Positions 9,246 to 18,745 are shown, numbered from the stretch's first letter. The stretch: 64,000 nucleotides of DNA from Moorena sp. SIO3I8 (GCF_010692325.1 NZ_JAAHHW010000032.1:1-64000); one strand, 5' to 3'. Made by a program: numbers and translations. The notes: generated from the sequence alone by a model not told the origin.

Positions 9246-9642
9246 GATGGCGACAATGCAATAGACTTCGCGGCAGTTGTCGGGAACAGGGAACAGCGGA
9301 TCTGGGAACAGTGGACAATAATTGACGCAAACACTATCAGAAAAATACTTTTGCAAGAGGTCTAATAGTTTTGCAGCACTTATACCACCTATTAAACTAC
9401 CTTAACCCACTACACCCACTGCTACTACTTCGTGGCGACAATGCAATAGTTTTATAGCACCCACTAAACCCATTACCACTATTTCATTTACTAATCCTAT
9501 TACCACCACTCCACCTATCCGACCCCCGATACTCCTTAAGATGGCAACAATGCAATAGTTTCAAAGCGCCCACAGCACCTATTTAGCTCACTTAACCTAC
9601 TCCACCCACTCCGGCTACTCCGTGGCGATAATGCAATAGTTT
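9246..9642 (+). repeat. four spaced copies of TGGCGACAATGCAATAG
   Basis: Copies start at about 9246, 9431, 9540 and 9621 with one or two changes each. Most are followed by TTT and then by A/C-rich pyrimidine text such as CCCACTAAACCC. No gene is seen between 8820 and 9713. The copies lie directly upstream of the HTH gene and could be regulatory or a decayed array. Confidence 0.6.
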
Positions 9643-9713
9643 TTCTAACCCCTTGCATTTTCTTTAAAATCTGGTTATAATAATAGTATCGTTAAAGCAA
9701 TGGTTTTTGCCTC

Positions 9714-10130
9714 ATGATGATTTCTACCGCACAAGCCGCTGAATTACTAGGTGTTTCCGCCACTCGCGTCCGTTACCTTCTGGGCAAGGGCAGAGTCAAA
9801 GGGGCATATAAGGTCGGTAGAACTTGGGTGATTCCTCTGTTTGATGGCATGCCAGTGGTCACGCCTGGCACTCGTGGACCAAAGCGGAATTGGTCAAAGC
9901 GTACAAATTACACGAAGGCTGTAATCCACGTTAATCAGAAAGTCATTCGCCAAAATCACAACACCGGGGAACGCAATCCAGTGATTACGGTAAAACGAGG
10001 CTCTAAAAACATTTACGGTCATACGGTAGAAGTCAATGGCCCCTGTCGGGTGATGTATCGCCCTGATAATCCGCTACATTGTGGCGCAAGGGTGTGGATT
10101 GAGACTATCTCGGATTTTAAAGTTATTTGA
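9714..10130 (+). CDS. HTH (excisionase/MerR-like) DNA-binding protein with an unknown C-terminal domain
   Basis: 138 residues. Residues 2-45 (ISTAQAAELLGVSATRVRYLLGKGRVKGAYKVGRTWVIP) form a winged-helix helix-turn-helix of the excisionase type, with the usual A-A-E-L-L-G-V-S and R-V-R-Y/L turns. The rest (PKRNWSKRTNYTKAVIHVNQ..., VNGPCRVMYRPDNPLHCGARVWIET) is basic, beta-rich and not recognised. It stands alone with no recombinase beside it, so a role as an excisionase is not supported. A small transcription or replication regulator is more likely. ATG 9714 and ATG 9717 are equally possible starts. Confidence 0.7.
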   Translation: MMISTAQAAELLGVSATRVRYLLGKGRVKGAYKVGRTWVIPLFDGMPVVTPGTRGPKRNWSKRTNYTKAVIHVNQKVIRQNHNTGERNPVITVKRGSKNIYGHTVEVNGPCRVMYRPDNPLHCGARVWIETISDFKVI

Positions 10131-10497
10131 GCCAGGACTTTCACGGGGTGACAAGCAGCTTGAAAGCATGAACCAGTGAGCTTTAAATAACATTGACCAA
10201 GCGTAAAAATCAGGATTTGTAATTATCTTTTTCACGAAAAGGACAGGTATTGCATTTTTAGTTGAGATGTAAACCTAAGAGGTATTTTTTTATCCAATAA
10301 AACTCCGTATATCTTTCCCCTCTTGCCTTGTGCCTCTTGCCTCTTGCCTTTTGCCTCTTGCCTTTTGCCTTTTTATCGAATACATGTGTTGACAATCCAG
10401 ATACAAACGCGCTTATGCGATTGACCTTGGCCTTTTGGCCTTTTGGCCACGCTACGCGAACGGCCACGCTACGCGAATGGTCACGCTACGCGAACGC
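10131..10497. other. non-coding stretch with tandem repeats and three R1 copies
   Basis: Contains CTTGCCT/TTTGCCTC heptamers (about 10321-10371) and, at 10425-10497, three head-to-tail versions of the R1 core GGCCACGCTACGCGAACG, immediately next to the stop of the HNH gene. The small minus-strand frame across it is repeat translation. Confidence 0.6.
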
Positions 10498-10773
10498 TTA
10501 AGAACGATGAACCCTCACCCGCTTATCAGGCTTTTGCTTTCTGACCCAGGCTAAAAACTTCTGCATCTGAGGGTCATTTTTTAAGGCTTCACAGGTATTC
10601 AATTCCAGAGCTAAACGAGTATTTGGGAATAAAGCATGTATTTGTCGGTGACAAGCAGGACAAATAGTAATCGTTGGACCAGGTTTCATCTTTTTTCGCT
10701 TAGTGTTTTGTCTAGGAATCAAGTGATGAACTGTCAATCGCTCTACATCTCTTCCGCAAAGTTCACAAGTCAT
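10498..10773 (-). CDS. small HNH-type protein
   Basis: 91 residues with a zinc-finger-like HNH fold: CELCG at residues 3-7, VHHLIPR (the catalytic-type HH) at about 15-21, and [12 protein letters not shown] with two more Cys and two His near 38-49. The C-terminal part resembles stand-alone HNH proteins of cyanobacteria that may nick DNA. No methylase, intron or phage gene is adjacent. The full set of metal and HNH residues suggests it is intact, although its 3' end abuts a run of R1 repeats. Confidence 0.75.
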   Translation of the reverse strand: MTCELCGRDVERLTVHHLIPRQNTKRKKMKPGPTITICPACHRQIHALFPNTRLALELNTCEALKNDPQMQKFLAWVRKQKPDKRVRVHRS

Positions 10774-10780
10774 TGATAAT

Positions 10781-10931
10781 TATAAAAGTTCTGAATTGGG
10801 TGAGGTACTTTCGTCCTAGGGAGTAGGGAGTAGGGAGTAGGGAGTAGGGAGTAGGGAGTAGGGAGTAGGGAGTAGGGAGTAGGCAAGAGGCAATAGGCAA
10901 TAGGCAATAGGCAATAGGCAATAGGCAATAG
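10781..10931 (+). repeat. R3 repeat followed by GGGAGTA and AATAGGC tandem arrays
   Basis: R3 (GTTCTGAATTGGGTGAGGTA and on) at 10781-10818 runs into about nine GGGAGTA heptamers (to about 10880), then AATAGGC heptamers to 10931. Confidence 0.85.
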
Positions 10932-11011
10932 GGAAAAAATCCTGTGGACTTCATTACTACGATAACCGTAAAATCCTAAGTGTTGAACATCTCAAATAAA
11001 CATGCTATATC

Positions 11012-11923
11012 ATGAAAGCTTGGTCAATAATTTTATATCTAGTTATCGGTATAGTTATCGGTGCTTTTTTAGGTATTATACTACAAAAGTCTGCTCAAGT
11101 AGACCAGTTGTTCAGACGCTACGGTATCCTGAGTACTTCTAGCATTAAGGATAATCAAAGCAAACCAGTTCCTGCAAATTTTCAAGGCAAGATGTCCTTA
11201 TTTATTTTGGCAGGACAGTCGAATATGTCAGGAAGTGGTCAGTTGACACCTGCTAGTTCCGTTACCCACCCCAGAGTTTTTGTCTTTGGAAACGATTACC
11301 GCTGGCATCTAGCCAAAGAACCGATTGATTCACCAAGTGGACAAGTTGATCACGTCTCGGAAGATAAGTCAGCTGGAGTCAGTCCAGGGATGGCGTTTGC
11401 TACTGAATTGCTCAAATACCATCCTGAACTGATTGTTGGTTTAATTCCCTGTGCTAAATGGGACTCTAGTATTCAACAGTGGCAAAGACATCTAAGTGAG
11501 GATACCTTGTATGGCTCTTGCTTAAAGCGAGCCTATGCAGCTTCACTAATGGGAGAAATTAAAGGTTTACTATTCTTTCAGGGAGAAAGTGATGCCCTTA
11601 ATCCTCAAGCCTACCCAAGTCGAAGATTGTTCCCTAATCAGTGGGCTGATAAATTTGTTAAGTTAGTCAACGATTTCCGTCAAGACTTAGGGAAACCTGA
11701 GTTACCAGTAGTTTTTGCTCAAATTGGCACCACTACTGATCCAGAAAAGCTCCCGAACTGGGAAACCGTGAAAGCGCAACAGGAAACAGTCCAGTTACCA
11801 GCTACTGGGATGATTACCACAGATGACTTGGTTTTGCAAGACCATGTCCACTTGACAACGGAAAGTTATTTGATTGTTGGAAAAAGATTTGCTAAAGCAT
11901 TTTGGAAACTTACTGATCAGTGA
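11012..11923 (+). CDS. membrane-anchored SGNH-type carbohydrate esterase (SASA/CE6 family), copy 1
   Basis: 303 residues. Residues 4-26 are a hydrophobic anchor (WSIILYLVIGIVIGAFLGIIL), so the enzyme probably faces outside the cytoplasm. The catalytic domain begins at KMSLFILAGQSNMSGSG, where the Ser of GQSN is the nucleophile of the sialate O-acetylesterase/acetyl-xylan-esterase group. FFQGESDA supplies the conserved block with Glu, and DDLVLQDHVHLTTESY the Asp-x-x-His pair. The family removes acetyl groups from sugars. The natural substrate here is unknown, perhaps the cell's own sheath polysaccharide. It is followed 48 bp later by a close paralogue on the same strand. Confidence 0.85.
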   Translation: MKAWSIILYLVIGIVIGAFLGIILQKSAQVDQLFRRYGILSTSSIKDNQSKPVPANFQGKMSLFILAGQSNMSGSGQLTPASSVTHPRVFVFGNDYRWHLAKEPIDSPSGQVDHVSEDKSAGVSPGMAFATELLKYHPELIVGLIPCAKWDSSIQQWQRHLSEDTLYGSCLKRAYAASLMGEIKGLLFFQGESDALNPQAYPSRRLFPNQWADKFVKLVNDFRQDLGKPELPVVFAQIGTTTDPEKLPNWETVKAQQETVQLPATGMITTDDLVLQDHVHLTTESYLIVGKRFAKAFWKLTDQ

Positions 11924-11971
11924 CATCATCTTTGGAATTTACTAGTCGAGGATTATGGTATCAATTAATTA

Positions 11972-12883
11972 ATGGAAACCTGGACAGTTATTTCCTTTCT
12001 AGCTATCGGTCTTTTTCTTGGTATTCTTCTCCAGAAGTATTATCCAGTCGGTAAGTTTATCAAACGCTACGGTATTATTAGTCGCTTCTTAGTTAAGCAT
12101 AAATCTGAGTCTCGGGAAATCAATGTGATTCCACCAGATTTTGAAGGCAAGATGTCCCTATTTATTTTGGCAGGACAGTCGAATATGTCCGGAACAGGTA
12201 AGCTAACACCTGCTAGTTCCGTTACTCACCCCAACGTTTTTGTGTTTGGAAACGATTACCGCTGGCATCTAGCCACCGAACCTATTGATTCACAAACCAA
12301 ACAAGTTGATAAAGTTTCGGAAGATAAGTCAGCTGGGGTAGGTCCGGGGATGGCGTTTGCTACTGAATTATTGAAATACAATCCTGAGCTAATCATCGGT
12401 TTGATTCCTTGTGCCAAGTCTGGCAGTGCCATTCAACAGTGGCAAAGAAGCCTGAGTGAGGATACCCTTTATGGCTCTTGCTTAAAGCGAGTAGGTGCTG
12501 CTTCTGTGATGGGAGAAATCACCGGTATACTTTTCTTTCAAGGGGAAAAAGATGCTCAAAAGCCTTCTCAAGACTCAGATATAACGTTTTTCCCCAATCA
12601 GTGGGCTGATAAATTTGTTACCTTGGTAAAAGATTTCCGTCAAGACTTAGGTAAACCTGAGTTACCAGTAGTTTTTGCTCAAATTGGCACTACTACTGAT
12701 CCAGAAACGCTCCCGAACTGGGAAACCGTGAAAGCGCAACAGGCAACAGTCCAGTTACCAGCTACTAGGATGATTACTACAGATGACTTGGCTTTACAAG
12801 ACTATGTCCACTTGACAACCGAAAGTTATTTGATTGTTGGAAAACGATTTGCTAAAGCATTTTGGAAACTGACTCAAAGATAA
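11972..12883 (+). CDS. membrane-anchored SGNH-type carbohydrate esterase (SASA/CE6 family), copy 2
   Basis: 303 residues, the same length as its upstream neighbour and clearly a tandem duplicate. Long stretches are identical in protein and DNA (ILAGQSNMSG, VFVFGNDYRWHLA, KPELPVVFAQIGTTTDPE). The N-terminal anchor (VISFLAIGLFLGILLQKYYP) and the linker have diverged most. Catalytic features are all kept: GQSNMSG, FFQGEKDA and DDLALQDYVHLTTESY. In the last block DH has become DY but the catalytic-type VHL His remains. The two genes are probably cotranscribed. Confidence 0.85.
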   Translation: METWTVISFLAIGLFLGILLQKYYPVGKFIKRYGIISRFLVKHKSESREINVIPPDFEGKMSLFILAGQSNMSGTGKLTPASSVTHPNVFVFGNDYRWHLATEPIDSQTKQVDKVSEDKSAGVGPGMAFATELLKYNPELIIGLIPCAKSGSAIQQWQRSLSEDTLYGSCLKRVGAASVMGEITGILFFQGEKDAQKPSQDSDITFFPNQWADKFVTLVKDFRQDLGKPELPVVFAQIGTTTDPETLPNWETVKAQQATVQLPATRMITTDDLALQDYVHLTTESYLIVGKRFAKAFWKLTQR

Positions 12884-12957
12884 TACTCAAAGATAATAGG
12901 GTGCATCAAGACAGGGAAAACTAGAGGAAACGTCGCCATTGATTCCGGTCAAGCTTG

Positions 12958-14613
12958 ATGAACATCTTATCTAAAACAGTTCCAGGGTTTTTAATTGGTA
13001 GCATCGCCATCATTGCAGCAATTCCCACAGTGGTGATATCAACACCAGCTGCGAAAAGTATTGCGCAACAGATTACTGTCCGGATTGATGGTCCAAAACA
13101 GGGTGGGAGTGGGATAATTGTTGAACGCCAAGGAAATATCTATTATATCCTGACTAGTGCTCATGTGCTACAAAAAGCTGGCATCTACAGGATTCAAACC
13201 CCTGATGGCAATCGTTATCCTGTAGACTCCCGTTATATCAGACGGATGCCAGGGGTAGATTTAGCGATCTTACCTTTCATTAGCACCTCTAACTACCCAG
13301 TTGCTAGGTTAGGGAATTCCCAGCAAATCAGTGCAGGTCAAAGGGTTTATGTGGCTGGATGGCCTCGTTCTGGAGGTGCTTCTCAACAACGGCGGTTTAT
13401 TAATACTGAAGGACTGCTGACGGATGCTGCTTCTAAACTTCCTAGGGGATATGCTCTGAGTTATACCAATTTGGTGAGAGTTGGGATGAGTGGTGGACCG
13501 GTATTAGACCATCAGGGGCGGGTAATTGGCATTAATGGCATGGTCAGGTTAGTGGGTGATTCTGACACAATTGTGGCATCTGGGATTGCCATTGACACCT
13601 ATTTAACCTGGCGCTCTCAGCTGAAACTGCCAACTCCTGTAAAGACTCCTCAAGTCGCTGTCTCTCCTACAGCTGCCTCTGCCAAGACCGGAACAGTTTT
13701 CTACAAGTTGGCCAATACCCTTAAAGTAGGGACTGGCTCAGTGAGTTCTGTGGCAATTGGCACCCTTGCTCAAGGGAGATCAGTAAAGGGATTGATGGCC
13801 GCTAGTGGTCATAGTGATGGCACTATCTCCCTGTGGAATCTGTCAACTGGTCAATTAATTCGTACCTGGAGAGGTCACGGTGGTGCAGTGAATGCTGTGG
13901 TGATTAGTCCGGATGGTCAAACTTTAGTCAGTGGCGGTGATGACCGTATGATCAAGACCTGGAATCTTAACACGGGTAAACCGTTAGTTACCCTGACTGG
14001 ACATCAAGATACAGTGGCGACTTTAGCCTTCAGTGTAGATAGCAAAACTTTAGTTAGTGGCAGCTGGGACAACACTATTAAGATTTGGCAGGTGGCTAAG
14101 GGTAAACTGTTGCATACCCTTACCGGACATTTAGGTTCGGTGAATTCTGTTGAAATCTCTCCTGATGGCAAAACCTTAGTCAGTGGTTCTCAAGATACCA
14201 CTATTCGGCTGTGGAATCTAGCTACAGGTAAGTTAGTGCGTATCCTCAAGGGACATTCTCGATCGGTGTCGTCTGTGGCAATTAGTCTGGATGGGAAAAC
14301 CTTAGCCAGTGGTGGAGGAGATGGCACGATTCGCTTGTGGAATCTTAACACTGGTAAACTGACTAGGACGTTGACGGGTCACACAGATGGGGTGTGGTCA
14401 GTAACGATTACTAGAGATGGAAGTACCTTGATTAGCGGTAGTTGGGATAAGACCATTAAGTTGTGGGATATGAGGAGCGCTCAGTTGAAAAGCACCTTAA
14501 ATGGTCATTCGGGCTATGTTGTGGCTGTTGCTTTGAGCCAGGATAGTCAAACCCTAGTTAGTGGTGGTTGGGATCAGCAGATTAGAATTTGGAGAAAGCA
14601 AATATCTAATTAA
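12958..14613 (+). CDS. trypsin-like serine protease fused to WD40 beta-propeller
   Basis: 551 residues from ATG 12958 (a TTG lies one codon earlier). A signal peptide or anchor (PGFLIGSIAIIAAIPTVVIS) is followed by an S1-type protease domain of about 190 residues. It has the His in LTSAHVL, the Asp in GVDLAILPF and the Ser in VGMSGGPVLD, so the triad looks complete. After a Pro/Thr linker come about seven WD40 units (GHxxxVxxVxISPDG...LVSGSxDxTIKLW) to the end. The propeller presumably presents partners or substrates to the protease. The fusion recurs in filamentous cyanobacteria. Cell-surface or periplasmic action is inferred from the N terminus. Confidence 0.9.
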   Translation: MNILSKTVPGFLIGSIAIIAAIPTVVISTPAAKSIAQQITVRIDGPKQGGSGIIVERQGNIYYILTSAHVLQKAGIYRIQTPDGNRYPVDSRYIRRMPGVDLAILPFISTSNYPVARLGNSQQISAGQRVYVAGWPRSGGASQQRRFINTEGLLTDAASKLPRGYALSYTNLVRVGMSGGPVLDHQGRVIGINGMVRLVGDSDTIVASGIAIDTYLTWRSQLKLPTPVKTPQVAVSPTAASAKTGTVFYKLANTLKVGTGSVSSVAIGTLAQGRSVKGLMAASGHSDGTISLWNLSTGQLIRTWRGHGGAVNAVVISPDGQTLVSGGDDRMIKTWNLNTGKPLVTLTGHQDTVATLAFSVDSKTLVSGSWDNTIKIWQVAKGKLLHTLTGHLGSVNSVEISPDGKTLVSGSQDTTIRLWNLATGKLVRILKGHSRSVSSVAISLDGKTLASGGGDGTIRLWNLNTGKLTRTLTGHTDGVWSVTITRDGSTLISGSWDKTIKLWDMRSAQLKSTLNGHSGYVVAVALSQDSQTLVSGGWDQQIRIWRKQISN

Positions 14614-14888
14614 CCTGAGTTCAAGATAAGCGATTCGGCAAAGCCGTTCGCGTAGCGTGGCCTTCGGCCTCCGCTTCGCGAACGCACTCCTAGGCATTCC
14701 TAATATCAAGTCTGGTTGAATATCCATAATTAAGGAGAGGGTGGGGAGATGGGGAGATGGGGAGATGGGGAGATTTTTATTAAGGGTAATTACCCTGACA
14801 TGATATAAAGCCGTAATTGATATCTGGTTAAAATTGCCATATTATCTCAATTAATATCTCAATTTAAATGTCGTTGTTGTCTACACCA
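14614..14888. repeat. R1 palindromic repeat and GGGGAGAT tandem array
   Basis: An R1 copy with the core GTTCGCGTAGCGTGGCC is at 14641-14684, and about four GGGGAGAT units are at 14742-14775. Nothing coding was seen. Confidence 0.8.
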
Positions 14889-16451
14889 TCAACCGGTCAA
14901 ATAATCCCAGGCTTTAATAAATTCAACAATTTGGCTCACTGGAGGCAGGGTTGATACTGGTATTGATGGTGTTGTAGTGTCTTCAGATTGCTCGCTCCAG
15001 CTTGATTGATTCATCAGATACTTCCCAAAATATTGATTATAATAAATACTTAATGAGTAGTCTCTAGAGTTAGTAATAATTGTCTGAGTCGGAGCAATAA
15101 AGAAGTTAGCAGATGATTTTATTTCTGGTGCTAACTTAGCGGTTTTAATTGGTTTAAGCTGCTCAATAGTTTGGCAAATCTTTGTAATTAATTTATGTAT
15201 TTGCTGTTTGTCTTGATTATTTAAACTGTATATTGAGCGTGAGGGTAGGCTATTTAATAGGGTCACAATATTGCGATGAGTTTGACCTCCATCTTTGAAG
15301 GGGACAATTGCCAAGTAAGCGATAATGAATAAGTCAGCGTTGTTGCTTGTAAAGGTAATGGTTGTTCTGCGGACACCAACCTCAAGGCTGGGGGCTTGAT
15401 TGAAGACTTCAGAAACATTAGCTATCTGATTGTAAATCGAGGCTAAAGCCAAATTCGCTTTGAGGTCTAACGGGGTATCAACGATAATTTTTACTGTTGG
15501 CAGGGTCTCGTTGAAAAACGTTTTGGCAGCTTCGGAAGACAGACGGATAATTTGACTTTTATCGCCATCGGGACTCAAGTCAACCCATTCACAGATCAAT
15601 CCTTCGGTTTTGAGACCAAACCGGGAAACGGCATATAGTTTTGCCCCAGTGAGGGTAGCACCAGTCAAATCTGCTCCAATCCAATTGGCTTTAATCAGCC
15701 TGGCCTTACTAAGATCAGCGTGTACTAAACTGGTATTAACTAAATTGGCATTGCTCAAATCAGCCCCAACTAAGGTAGCTCCACTTAATTTAGCGTTGCT
15801 GAGATCAGCCCAACTGAGGTTTGCTCCACTTAAATCAGCCCAGCGTAGATTTGCCCCACTGAGATCGGCTCCCCTAAAATTGGCACAGGTGAGATTTCCT
15901 TGTCTGATTTCAACCCCTTTAAGATTGCTACCGCTGAAATCGGCTTTGTACAGATTTGTTCCATTTAAGTGGGCTCCCTTCAAATTTGCTTGACTAAGGG
16001 TTGCCCCGGCTAAATTGGCTTCATTGAAGGTAGCGCGGCTGAGATTAGCTTGTCTGAGGGTGGCTTCTCGTAAATCAGCACCAGAGAGGTTTGCTGCGGT
16101 TAGATTTGCTCCACTTAGGGAACCACGAACCATCTCAGCACGAATCAGTGATGCCTGAATCAGTTGGGCACCTCTTAAATCAGCCCGAATCAAATTTGCT
16201 ACATTGAGCTGTGCTTGTGTTAACTTGGCTTTAGAGAGATTGGCACCACTGAGTCTAGCAACGTTTAAGTTGGCTCTGCTGAGGTTTGTGCCGCTCAAGT
16301 TAGCACCACTTAAGTTAGTTACCCTCAGGTTAGCTTCACTCAAGTCGGCACCACTAAGAGTAGCGCTGCTTAGGTTAAGTTCAGTAAGATCCGCAGCTGT
16401 AAAATCTCTTACCCCTGCTGCATATTGTTGGATAATTTCCCTGACATTCAT
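14889..16451 (-). CDS. pentapeptide-repeat protein with a unique C-terminal domain
   Basis: 520 residues. After a short helical start (MNVREIIQQYAAGVRDFTAADL), about 50 A(D/N)LXX pentapeptides run to roughly residue 275 and would form a long right-handed beta-helix. The second half (CEWVDLSPDGDKSQIIRLSSEAAKTFF..., PTVKIIVDTPLDLKANLALASIYNQIA) is not repetitive and looks like a folded alpha/beta domain seen after pentapeptides in other cyanobacterial proteins. Its function is unknown. Plus-strand ORFs over it are shadows of the repeats. It is transcribed away from tyrA. Confidence 0.85.
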   Translation of the reverse strand: MNVREIIQQYAAGVRDFTAADLTELNLSSATLSGADLSEANLRVTNLSGANLSGTNLSRANLNVARLSGANLSKAKLTQAQLNVANLIRADLRGAQLIQASLIRAEMVRGSLSGANLTAANLSGADLREATLRQANLSRATFNEANLAGATLSQANLKGAHLNGTNLYKADFSGSNLKGVEIRQGNLTCANFRGADLSGANLRWADLSGANLSWADLSNAKLSGATLVGADLSNANLVNTSLVHADLSKARLIKANWIGADLTGATLTGAKLYAVSRFGLKTEGLICEWVDLSPDGDKSQIIRLSSEAAKTFFNETLPTVKIIVDTPLDLKANLALASIYNQIANVSEVFNQAPSLEVGVRRTTITFTSNNADLFIIAYLAIVPFKDGGQTHRNIVTLLNSLPSRSIYSLNNQDKQQIHKLITKICQTIEQLKPIKTAKLAPEIKSSANFFIAPTQTIITNSRDYSLSIYYNQYFGKYLMNQSSWSEQSEDTTTPSIPVSTLPPVSQIVEFIKAWDYLTG

Positions 16452-16509
16452 TACAATCTAACAAAAATTAATATTTATCATGGCATAGGCTGAATCCGGG
16501 TGAGAGACA

Positions 16510-17349
16510 ATGAAAATTGGTATTGTAGGACTGGGATTGATGGGTGGGTCCCTAGGATTGGACTTGAGAGCACAAGGTCACCAGGTCTTGGGAGTCTCTC
16601 GTCAACCAAAAACCTGTCAATTCGCACGTGATCACGGCATTGTTGATGATGCGAGTATTGACTTAAGTATCCTAGCCACAGCAGAGGTTGTGTTTATCTG
16701 CACCCCAATAGCCGCGATCGCCTCTACTGTCAAGGATTTAGTCAACTATCTTAACAAGGATACCGTAATCACTGATATTGGTTCGGTCAAAATGCCAGTA
16801 GTTAGAGAAATGGCTCCCCTGTGGGAAAATTTTGTAGGTGGTCATCCGATGTCAGGAACGGAACACAGGGGTGTGGAAGCTGCGGTGTCTAATCTATTTG
16901 CCGGAAACCCTTACGTACTGACGCCGATTGAGACAACACCACCACCAGCACTTGAGAAGGTGGAGGAGATTGTGCGATCGCTTAAGTCATTGGTTTACAT
17001 CACAAGCCCGGAAAACCATGACCAAGCGGTAGCATGGATTTCTCATCTACCGGTGATGGTGAGTGGGAGTTTGATTGATGCTTGTATGCAGGAGACTGAC
17101 CCAGTGGTGTTGAGGTTAGCCCAACAGTTAGCTAGTTCTGGTTTTCGTGATACTAGCCGTGTTGGGGGTGGTAATCCAGAACTGGGAATAATGATGGCTC
17201 GTTACAATCAGGAGTCGATAATGCGATCGCTTGTAGGGTATCGCGATCGCCTTGACCAGATAATTGAGGTGATTGAACAGGAAGATTGGTCAAGTCTGGA
17301 AAAAATCTTTGAAACTACTCATGTAGCTCGGAAAAAGTTTGTTTCCTGA
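16510..17349 (+). CDS. tyrA: prephenate/arogenate dehydrogenase
   Basis: 279 residues of a TyrA-family dehydrogenase, which oxidatively decarboxylates prephenate or arogenate in tyrosine synthesis. An N-terminal Rossmann motif (GLGLMGGSLGLDLRAQGH) binds the cofactor. FICTPI, DIGSVK and GGHPMSGTEHRG are the family's hallmark blocks, with the catalytic His in GGHPM. There is no fused chorismate mutase or ACT domain, as in other cyanobacterial enzymes, which generally prefer arogenate and NADP. A ribosome site (GAGAGA) precedes the ATG. The gene looks complete and is the last housekeeping gene before the synthetase region. Confidence 0.93.
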   Translation: MKIGIVGLGLMGGSLGLDLRAQGHQVLGVSRQPKTCQFARDHGIVDDASIDLSILATAEVVFICTPIAAIASTVKDLVNYLNKDTVITDIGSVKMPVVREMAPLWENFVGGHPMSGTEHRGVEAAVSNLFAGNPYVLTPIETTPPPALEKVEEIVRSLKSLVYITSPENHDQAVAWISHLPVMVSGSLIDACMQETDPVVLRLAQQLASSGFRDTSRVGGGNPELGIMMARYNQESIMRSLVGYRDRLDQIIEVIEQEDWSSLEKIFETTHVARKKFVS

Positions 17350-17723
17350 GTTTGTTGAGTTTGTTATTGAGCTAATTAGAAAGCCACCACTGCTAATCCC
17401 ACCAAGCAGTGTTTATTTTAAGCTGACGGCTGAACGCTGACCGCTGTTCGCGTAGCGTGCGCGTAGCGCATATGCTTACCTTGTTACAGTTTTTCAAATG
17501 TAAGCAGGTACACAAAATTAATTACAAATTTGCAAAAACTGAAACTCTTTTAATTCAAGGGTTACAGAGAATTATAGTAGGTAATTAATTCGGCGCGCGG
17601 TACTTACTATGATACAGTAATAAGTTACTCTCTCATCACCTGATACTGCGTTCCTAAAAAATAAAGTTTTGTAAAAAAAAACTTCCTGTATACTAACTTG
17701 GTATATAGTGTAAATTTGGATAT
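17350..17723. other. non-coding gap with an R1-type repeat
   Basis: Contains GTTCGCGTAGCGTGCGCGTA (17446-17465, a doubled version of the R1 core) and A/T-rich text. No gene was seen. Confidence 0.6.
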
Positions 17724-17752
17724 GCTAAGTAGGTGGGCGTAATTAAGTGTAA
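17724..17752 (+). repeat. transposon end, identical over 29 bp to the left end of the MITE at 35253
   Basis: The stretch GCTAAGTAGGTGGGCGTAAT plus 9 further bases is identical to 35251-35279. At 35253 it forms one arm of an inverted-repeat element. Here no matching right arm was seen nearby, so it is a solo or broken end. Confidence 0.75.
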
Positions 17753-17783
17753 GAGTTGATTTAGCAGATGGGTGAAGTAGAGA

Positions 17784-18602
17784 TTGGAGTCGGAACCAAA
17801 GGGGCCACCAACGTGCCTAGTAGCCCAAGCCATAGAACAGCCGGTACTAGAACTGGAAAATTGGGTAAAAATAGAACAACCCAATGTCCATGTCGATGAA
17901 ACCCCTTGGGGGGTCATTGGGGTAAAGGAATGGTTATGGCTAGTCGCCAACCAGGATTTTTGCCTATAAAGAGCAGCAGATACACGTTCACGAAAAGAAC
18001 TAGAGTCACTGCTAGGAGATAAGTATGGTGGAGTTCGAGCGCAGCGACGAAAAGCGTGTATACTAATGGTTACCCTGTAGTAGCCCAACAAAAGTGCTTG
18101 GCACATATGCGCAGGCATTTCAAGGGTTTAATTAAATGTCCTGGATTACACAATGAGAGTATTGGCAAAGCATTTATTAGTCTGCAAGATGTGCGCTTTT
18201 GAGCATTATCACTTATGGCAAACCCAGGCTGATCATAAAGCTTACGAATTATGGGCCAAGGAATTCAAATCCAAATTAAGTAAAGCTTTCAATAAATGGA
18301 TACCGCAAGGGGGAGCAAGAGCTTTGAGGCTTTTAAATAATCTCCAAAACAAGTTTGATCAGTGGTGGTATTTTCGCCATGCATCCAGAAGTACCTCCTG
18401 AAACAATTTGGCAGAACGTTGTCATTGATTGGCTGTTACAAAGCGTAAGGGAGCGCGGAGGTTCTCGCTCCTTGGAAAGATTTGAAAACACCGCCAGACT
18501 TTTGACTGTTGTGCAAACCTGTCGTTCTCAGCAACGTTGTGTCGTCAACTTTTTTGCTGAAGCATTACGTGCCCACATCGGTCGTGACATGGGTTTTCCT
18601 TA
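17784..18602 (+). pseudogene. IS66-type transposase remnant with several frameshifts
   Basis: Pieces in three frames read as one IS66-like DDE transposase. They are CLVAQAIEQPVLELENWVKI followed by VHVDETPWGV (catalytic-type DET), then KCLAHMRRHFKGLIKCPG, EHYHLWQTQADHKAYELWAK, HPEVPP with NNLAER in another frame, and RLLTVVQTCRSQQRCVVNFF near the end. Stops and frameshifts separate every piece, and the 5' third is absent. It ends about 150 bp before the first synthetase gene. It marks old transposition at the left edge of the cluster. Confidence 0.8.
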
Positions 18603-18682
18603 ACTTATCCCTATTTTTACGACCTGAATCCTTACCTCGAATGTTATTTCGAGACACCTGTATTGGAGTAAAAGTTATATTT

Positions 18683-18745
18683 TATAATTTATAAAATTTG
18701 TTGAGCAAAAAGTTTAAGCATTTCAAGCTCTTATAAAACAGGAGA
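18683..18745 (+). promoter_or_regulatory. possible promoter -10 box and ribosome site of the first synthetase gene
   Basis: A TATAAT sits at 18683-18688 within a very A/T-rich stretch, and GGAGA at 18741-18745 lies four bases before the ATG at 18749. The ribosome site decides the start. The promoter is only a consensus match. Confidence 0.35.

Noticed and set aside
9246-9642. Possible CRISPR-like array
   Set aside because: Repeats of about 17 bp with unequal spacing of 81-185 bp do not fit a CRISPR.
15610-16461. Plus-strand ORFs opposite the pentapeptide gene
   Set aside because: They are shadows of the repetitive A(D/N)LXX codons on the other strand.
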